A program made the translations under genes and the position numbers. The notes under the pieces are model-generated. The model had not been told where the DNA came from and ran no database searches. It saw nothing but the letters and a program-made list of their open reading frames with translations. Shown piece after piece: positions 7,345 to 16,300 of a stretch of DNA of 24,795 nucleotides; position 1 is the first letter of the stretch, and the number at the start of each line of letters is the position of its first letter. Source of the DNA: Trichomonas tenax (lineage: Eukaryota; Parabasalia; Trichomonadida; Trichomonadidae); contig JALKBU010000783.1 of the NCBI GenBank assembly GCA_023091735.1, positions 1 to 24,795 of the forward strand. The letters are read 5' to 3'.

Positions 7345-10300
7345 TTATTTGAGCGCTGCTAGTTTCTTTTGGAGGAACTCATGTGAGTAGTGGTCTTTAA
7401 TAACTATGGACTCAAGTGAAAGTCTCTGCATAATATGATCCTTTGTGGCAACATTGAAATCTTCTTCGATTTCAGGGTTGTTCGATTTGAGACTTTTACC
7501 ATGTCCATCTTTCTTCTTCCGAGCAGCAACTTTCGCATCTCGTGCTGAGTTTGCGTCTCGAATGATCTGATGACAATTTGATGTTGATGAAATGATTATT
7601 GATGCTAAGTTAGTTCCTTTGATAGATTTTGATTTATCTTGCAAACCTATGAAATGCTCCATTGCTGAGATAACACGGTCTTCTGAACCACCTTTCTTGG
7701 CAATAAGGTCTTGAGATGATGTTATTGCAGTTTTAATAGCTTCGATCAAGAATGAAACAAAATCAGAAACTTGCGATGGATCAACGGATTTCAGTGGATG
7801 ATCTTTGAGATTTTCAAGAAGCTTTAATACATTTTGAGCAACCATACTTGATACTTCAATTAGCTTTTCAGACCAAGTTTTCGTTTGGCCGGCTTTCAAC
7901 TGACCAATGTTTTTAGAGATTTTGCTGATTTCGTCCATGATTGACTCAACAGACAAGATTGCATTGGCATATGTTTTGCTTTGCTTCTTACAAAGTTTCT
8001 CTTCACCTGAATAAATGGATGCACCTTCTTTGCATTTGGCAATAATATTCGACATCAATTTCTTGATTTCATTCATGATATCTTGAACATCAGTGGCTTT
8101 GTTTCTGAATGATTTCAATAACTTGTTAATTGATAAAACTGAATCGACGCAGAGTTTTTGAATATCAGAGGAAATGCTTAAATTGCCTAATAATAGTGCA
8201 TGTTCAAGTGCAAGCTTTATGAAGTTGCTCTGATTATTGCAAAGCTTGTTGATAATCTTATCATTGAGCTTGGGTTTAAAGTCATTTAGACACTCAGTAT
8301 TGAATTTTTCAATCTTAGCCATTTGACTATCAATTGAAATCTTGGGCTTTGATATATCTGGAATATCAAAGGCGATTGGAATTTCTAAATTGTTTTCTTG
8401 ACCAGAATCTTCTGAATAGTTTTCAATGGCAGATATGATATTCAAAAGGTCCATAGATGATTGCTTGAAGATGGAAATTGTTGAATAAATAGAAGGAAGG
8501 TTCTTTGTATTCGACAAAGACTCCATTGCTGATTTGAAGTTTGAATATAGAATATCGAAATTGATGGATGAAAATTGCTTGGATTTTTCTTTAATTCCAT
8601 TGATTTGCTGTTCGAAATTGTTGAATTTTCCATTAATAACTTTAATATAGATTTGATCAACTCTGAACTCACATCTGCATGAAATTGCCGTTACTATTGT
8701 TTGGAATGGGGAAAGCATCAACTTTATTAATTCGATTTTCTGCTTATCAAATGATTTCGCAGACTCAGAAGAAATATCAATGACATCAAGCATTTTTTGG
8801 ATGACCCTTAAGTAAGAGCGTTGTGATCTAAGTAACAATAGTGGACGAGACAAAAGAGCGACAAGTTTTTCCCACTGGATAAATATGAGCTGAGATACAT
8901 CGCAGGAATTGTGGACTATGTCATAGAAAAGATCAAAATTATTTGATTTTGATAATTGAAGTCCTGCAATTGCGGAAGCAATCGAGCGGGTTGTTAAATA
9001 AGTAATATATCTCAGTTCATCTAATGCAGATTTATCATCATGAATTTGAACCTTCAATTTGAAGCACTGACCATGATTTTCTAATAGAGATTGCGTTTGG
9101 GCGATGATTGGCATTGCTTCAATACTTGTTTGTAGATTCTTCAAAATTGTAAATAGAGAAACAATATCAAGTGATAAATATTTGTTAAGTTCTTGTATGC
9201 ATTGGTCTATAACTTCCTTCTGATTGACTTTTTGTGTTGTAAATGCCCGAGTTATGCATTTTTCTGCTTTAATAACAATGCCCGACAGAGTTCGAAATTC
9301 CTTTGATTGATCTTGTAAGAGTCGAGATTCAATAGACAACTTTACGCTTTCAGGATAACTAGACTCCCTAAGAGATGCCAGCAATTTCATTGCAAGATCT
9401 CTGGGTGTTGTATCAACAGCAATCTCAATTTTGGCGGCCATCAACGATTCATATAAGTCAATCAATGATTGCTTAAATTCAATGGAGCGCGATATATCCT
9501 GAGACTGCAATGCCAATTCTTTAGCAAGGATCATCATTTTATTTGGATCTATTTTGGATTTATTTGATAGATTTGAAACAACTCCCGGAATAGTATTTAG
9601 TATCTCATTGATTTCTTTTGTATAACCTGATGAGTTTGTAGTTATCAATTTACTAACGTTTGCAATTAGGTGATTTAGATCGTCTGCAAGTGAGTTAGAG
9701 TTGCTTTCTCCTAGTATTTTAGCTGCGAGATTAGAAGCAGAGCTCTCAATTGCTTTGATAACATCCAAATGATTTTCTGTCATTGGTAAAGAAGGAGCTT
9801 TAAACAGTGCTAACGTTTCATCATTCACCCAAGTTTTATCTTGGAGGCGATCAATGAAATCTTGAATTATGATTGAAGTTCTTGTTATGTCATATGGCTG
9901 AACATTAACAAACTGCCTGCGTACAAAATCCAAATTAGGAATCAAGAATAAAAGATCGATTACACTTGTTTGGAGTTTCATTATGTCATTGATGCCAAGT
10001 TTGCTGATCAAGTCATTTGTTTTTGGAATTTGAACATCATTGGGATATTGGTCTTTGATAAAAGTCAATATCTGAGAAAATTTAAATGAAAGGCGCTGCT
10101 TGGAGTATTTCTCCTGGAAATTAGCTCGATTTTGCTCAGCTTTGATAAACGAATGCTTGCAAAAATGAAGAATATACTGAGGGTTTTCTTTGATTCTTTG
10201 CTTTTGTAAATCAACAACAGAGTCCAAAATCTTATTTCTGATATGAATATCTGTGGAGTTTGGTTTGAGAGCTTGCACAAAAGCAGTTTCATTAATTTCA

Positions 10301-13300
10301 TCAAGTAATTCAATTAAATTCGAAATCAATAGCTGCTGTAAATATCGATTATTTGGATCAAGCTGAGATAATTCATGATGGAGATCTGTTGGACTGTAGA
10401 TATATACAAATTGCATTTTAATTGAATTCTGCAGCTTATTAATATCAATTTTCTTAATTGATTCGATGATTGATTTCAATGATAACTTCTTGAGCAAATC
10501 AGGATATAGACCAAATCTTAATAATTCTAATGATGACAGCATGCTTTGAAGACATTTGATGTTATATGTGACTTGCTTTTTATCGATTTTATCCAACATC
10601 TTTAAAAATGTAAAATTACTTGGCATTCTATGTTGGATTCCTTCAGCTGGTAAAAGTTGTAACAAACAAACTTGATCTAGTATGCTAGATTGGGTTATCG
10701 TTTGAAGAAGCTCTTCTTTATTTTCTGCGATTAATTTGGTGTGATTGAGATCTTGACATAGAAGTGAAAGCATTTTGATTTTATCAGACTTTTTGACTGT
10801 TGAAATGAATTCAATCTTTGATGGTATTGAATACATCTGTCTGTGTAATTGTGCAATTGTGTCTAGACAAAGCATGATTTCTTGATTTGTTAAATAGTGC
10901 CCATTTTTCACTTTTAATTCAAGAGAATTGTTTGCAATGACATTGAAGTCAAAGAATATTTCATTTGCTCTCCTAAACAAATTTGTTATCTGTAGATATA
11001 TTGCTGCGGAATGAATGGATAAATCATTTGAGGAATTGATTCTAAGGATTATTTCAGGATTGGTACTTAAAATACCCTGAGCATACTTGATTAAGTCATT
11101 TTCATATGACTGCTTTGGTGTGTCCATACTAAACTTGGAATTCAATAGAATTGAACAAAGCGAATCAAGGATCAGTTGTTGATTTTCGATATGGTTAATT
11201 TGAATTTGTGAAATGATCTGTGAAAGTTTCTCTGAATCCTCGGAATATCTTAATTGGTTAATCAGAGACTCAATTTCTACAGAAATAGTGGATTTTGATA
11301 CATCTGACAAGCAATTATCTTTAAGCAGATCTAAATTGTGAATTATTCTCTGAGACAGTTTGATATTCTGGAGTCTTTGAATCAGGCCTATTTTCAGCAT
11401 ACAGTTCAAGATTTCATTTTGCAGTATCTGAATATTTTTAATCGACGGTGCTGAATTATTTTGAGTTGCAATTTTTTCGAATATATGATTAAGAATAGAT
11501 GTATCGGATGCATTAACTTTTGTATCCAAAATTATCCTATCAAAGTTGTTGCAAAGGTATTCAATAATTGAATCTATTACGACAATTTGTTGGAGCTTTC
11601 CTGATTCATGTATTCCATTGAGATAGTTTGAAATTATTTGGTGTGATTTAATATTGCTAATTTCGTATGTGATACATTTTTGCATTTCGAATCTATTTAA
11701 ATCGATACTCTGAGTGGAGGAATTTTCCTTAATAGAACTCATTAATAACTGCCCAAGAGATATAATATTGAATGATATTTGAGAAAGAATTGCTGCTTTG
11801 TGAATCATTTTCTGGATTTCTAATGACGCTAAACAGATAATTGGATACTGGGAATTGGAAAGTGTAACTAAGCAATTTTCGAACATCTTCTGTTGGAATT
11901 TAACAAAATGCTTTGAGTGGGATGCACTTGCAATTGAGGTAGATGAGATTTGGTTTGTAATAAAAATAATAATCAAATCTTGTAAGATGATCTGGTTTGC
12001 ATTCGATTCAATAATGAACTCGTTCAGTTTTAATGGATCATTCATAAGTTCTATCTGTTTTAATAATGTATCTAAAGTTTCGTTAACGTTTTCTGATGAA
12101 ACATCAGGCAAGCGAGAAGAATTTCCATGTATTTTGGAATGAATAGTAAAGAGATGCTTCAGTTTTTGCAACGCAAATCGATGATATAATTCAATGGAGT
12201 ACTCAAAGTTCATTTTTTGAGCAAAGGCACCTGCATCGATGAGATTTCGATGGATTTGGCTAATTGGAATACATTCTATTGGTTGCAAAAATGAATGAAT
12301 ATCTGGCAAAACATATTCATCAGTTGAATTATCTTTGCTATTTGATTTAAGCAAATTTATTTCACTTAGTATTTTTTCAGCAGTGTGGAGTATCTTTTCG
12401 CTTTTGATCGCACTTTTTTCAAAAATGCTTTTAGAATCATCTAGTTGAAGATTGAAAATATTTTGACCTTCAACATCAGTACTTAATGATCTACAAGAAC
12501 TTAAAAGATCAAGAATTGCCTTAATTAAACTATCAAGTAATTGCCTATCGTTACTATAATTTATAATAGCATTTGCAGCCATATCTAAACATTTTTTCGC
12601 TTTGCTGGAGAGGACGCTATTACTTGCTGTCAATAGTTGAGAATCTATATTGCTTACTAGAGTGTAAACATGCGAAAATTCTAAAGAAGAGGCCGGGGTT
12701 TCACGTAAACTATTCAATATTATAATAGATTTGATTGCACTTTGTTCAACATCGTTTTGTTGATCTATCTTGCAGAAGAATCTTAATATCGGATCAATAG
12801 CTGATAATTGTTGGCTTAATTCTTGCATTGGTTTCGTGTGATTCATGTTCACAATTGCTTTTACGATTTCGGGAAGCGTACTTTCTTTTACTTCCAGGAG
12901 ATCGGTAGCCGCCTTGCAAACTATTTTCATATCAAATGAAACCATTCGCTTAGGATTAGTCAGAACCGAGAACCAGTTGTTTTGAATTCCTTGCAATTTG
13001 ACTTTTAGTTGATCTGTTTTATCAATAAACTGATTCAAATCTTCACATTTCTGAATAAATTCAGTAATATACCAAAACAAATATTCATAAATTCCAAAGT
13101 TACACTCTTCAAAGAGTCTAATTAACTTTGGCAATTCAAGGAATAACTTTTCTTTTGACTGACTGATTGCCTTATCTTTCAAAGCAGTTGAAAGCAGTTT
13201 GATGATTTTGAAAAGCACAGGATAAACGAGAGAAAATGATGAAATTGAATGACAGTTTTGAATCATCGTAATAACATCATCATTCATTATCGTATTAAGT

Positions 13301-16300
13301 TGCGAAGCAATAGGGTTGGATTCGTGCGTCTGATTATTCCACAGTGGAATTATGGTTAGGAGTTGTTTGCCGCAAACATTAATGATCCTAATTAGATATT
13401 GCTCTAAGATGTTTCTTCGTACTGGTGATTCATGTGATGATAGCGCAAAAATCCTAGCTGATGCAGATGCAAAGAAAGCATCAAAATATTCCCATGATTT
13501 AATCAGCTCAGCAGTAGCAAAGTTAAGATAACTTGGAATTAGAGTATGATTTCCTTCAATATCTTTTAATCCATTGAATATCTCATCTTTCTCCTTTAGA
13601 ACAGAGTTCTCTACAATTTGCATAGCAATTTCAAATAAATTGTTAATTTTGGAATAATTGAAAATCGAAGGAGATCTAGGAGTTAATGAATCTGAATATC
13701 TGATATTGATATTAGGAAGGGATGTATAGGCAGCCAAAAATTTATGGACATCTGAAAGATCTTTCATGAATTTTTCGCACCCTGGCTTTAGCCGGAACTG
13801 TGAAATAATTTTGTTAATCCTTGAATATAATTCATCACAGCAATTTTGTTTCTGCCCTGGTAACATTCGATCAAATGATGATATCGAGGAGTTGATTATG
13901 TGAATAAGCTCATCTAAACTTACCTGCTCTGATTGGTTGAGTTGGTCGTTGTGACTTCTTGCAAAATTGGTACTAGCTTTCGAAATTGATATCATCTGAG
14001 GAATGAATTTTTGCGAAAATTTTCTGGAGTTATTGGTTGTCATGTGTGGTTTACTTAATTGATCTAAGATATCACACGCATTTTCGCAAATTATACGAGA
14101 AACTGATGTGAAATCATCGTTTTGAATTGTATTTGATATATTTCTTGAGTGTTTAAGGATTAGGGGCATACAATCTTTGATACTTTCAAGTGTGGCCTTT
14201 ATTTTATCCTCGTTGTTGAAATCCACTAAATTACCACATTTGAATGACTCGATAATAGTCAACACATCTTGAATATCTTTATCATCATTTTTATCGAGCT
14301 GATTACCGATTGAATGAATTAATTCGTTGAATAAATCTATCATTTTGTCAAGTGACAATAAATTTTCCTCAATATTGTTGGACTTGCCAAATCTGACAAA
14401 TGGATGGGTATCGAAATTGATCAACAAATTAAATGGCAATTTTCTGAAACATTTGATTGTTGCTTCAATATTGTTCATTAAATTAGCAACAACATAGCGC
14501 TTTTGTGAATCCTCTGGTGAGTTATCGTATGACATTGGTAATTGCTGCAATTTTGATCGAAGAAAATCTGGTTCAGATAATATCAAAGAAATTTGCATTT
14601 CATTCATTTCTCTGAGCTTGCTGTCTGATGGCATAGATTGAATAATATAATCTAATAATCCTTTTACCTCAATATAGGCATTTTGGGTTGATTTGGTGAA
14701 ATGTTCTTTTGTCGAAAGCAATGATTGATGCATTGATTTAAAACTATCAAAGAGTTTCTCTTTTGATGGTTCTATTTTTTGTGTTAACATCTCAATCTCC
14801 TTAATAAGTGATTTTAGTGATGACTTCAAGGAATGATTGTTTGAATATACATAGCTTTCAGTTAGTACATTATCGATTGCTGATAAATTCTTGAGCAATG
14901 AAATTAATCGATTGAGATATTCTTGACTCTTCAAATCATTTGAAACTGAAACCCAAGTTTTTGCACTTAATAAAGTTGTTTCGAATTCTCTAAGTTGTGT
15001 AAAGAGTTTTCTATTATTTGTGAATTCGGTCGTCTTACCAATCGAGCTTATATCGATAAGCGCTTTTTCGATGATTGAATTTAGATTTTGGCGTTGTTGG
15101 TACGAAGGAGGATTTATATAAGATATTTTTTCAGCGTCATCTAACAAATGCCATGCAGACTCAATGGAGATTAATGATACCTCAATTGCTTTGTCGAGAT
15201 TGATACCAGAATACCAGCCATTTATACTCGCTGAAGTCCTGAGTAGATTCAAAGTTTCTCGAAATTTAATAAGCTTTTCTTTTTGAGTATTAATGAGTGT
15301 TGTTGCATACGGATGACCATTAAGAAGATTACGTGAAGAAATATGATCGACGTAACAAGTTTTAATGCTCTGAATTAATTGATAAACATCATCATCAATT
15401 GGATAATCCATTTGTGAAATAACTCTCTGGCATCTGTTTATAACTCTTGCAATATCGAGTTGAACTTGAATTAGTGCGCTGTAGTGTGGGATTTCATCTG
15501 ACGGATCTGTTATGAAGACTTCTCCAATTGCAAAATTCAGATTCTTCTCAAGATTTTCAAACAAAGCGCTGTTCGAATCATTCAGATTTGCATTTGATTT
15601 GATGTAATTAGTGGTTTCTTTCATTTTGATGATAATGTCTTGGATGTACTTAATGACTGCACCATTTGAAGGACAATTTCTTAATTCCATTGTAAGTTTA
15701 TGTAATTGTGAATTAAAATCATGTAGTGTATTTCGGGCATTTTTTGAGTCAAATTTTGAGTTATTCATATTTAGATGTAGTCCATTAAATGCACCTATAA
15801 TTTCTTGACAATCATCTACAATTAAATCAATAATATCAGGATATATGTTCATTGATGAAATATAATTAATTGCATTTTGAATATTCTTCATTTCAGTAGC
15901 AAAAGAACTAATTTTCTTTGAATCAATCAATTCCAAATTTCGCTTAGAGTGCTTCAACAGCTGCAATGATTTGAATCGATCACTAGCAATTCTTGGAGAC
16001 TGGAAGAGACTTAAATCCATCTTCATGAATGATGGGATAAAAGATTTGAATTCTTGGATAACAGCTAATTTCAACGAGTCATCATTCTGATCTTTTGTCT
16101 TTGCTTCTTTGAGCTTATCTATTGCTTGGGAAAGTGTAGTAATTGCATCAGCGAGATAATTCGAAGATCCTGGATAAATATAATATTCTGAAATATTATT
16201 TTGACAACGTTGGTTTGTAACTACTTGAAGTTGCTTCAAAATTTCATCAAATTTAGTAGCATCATTAATTATGTCATTGAGAGATGAATCCGGATTTGCG

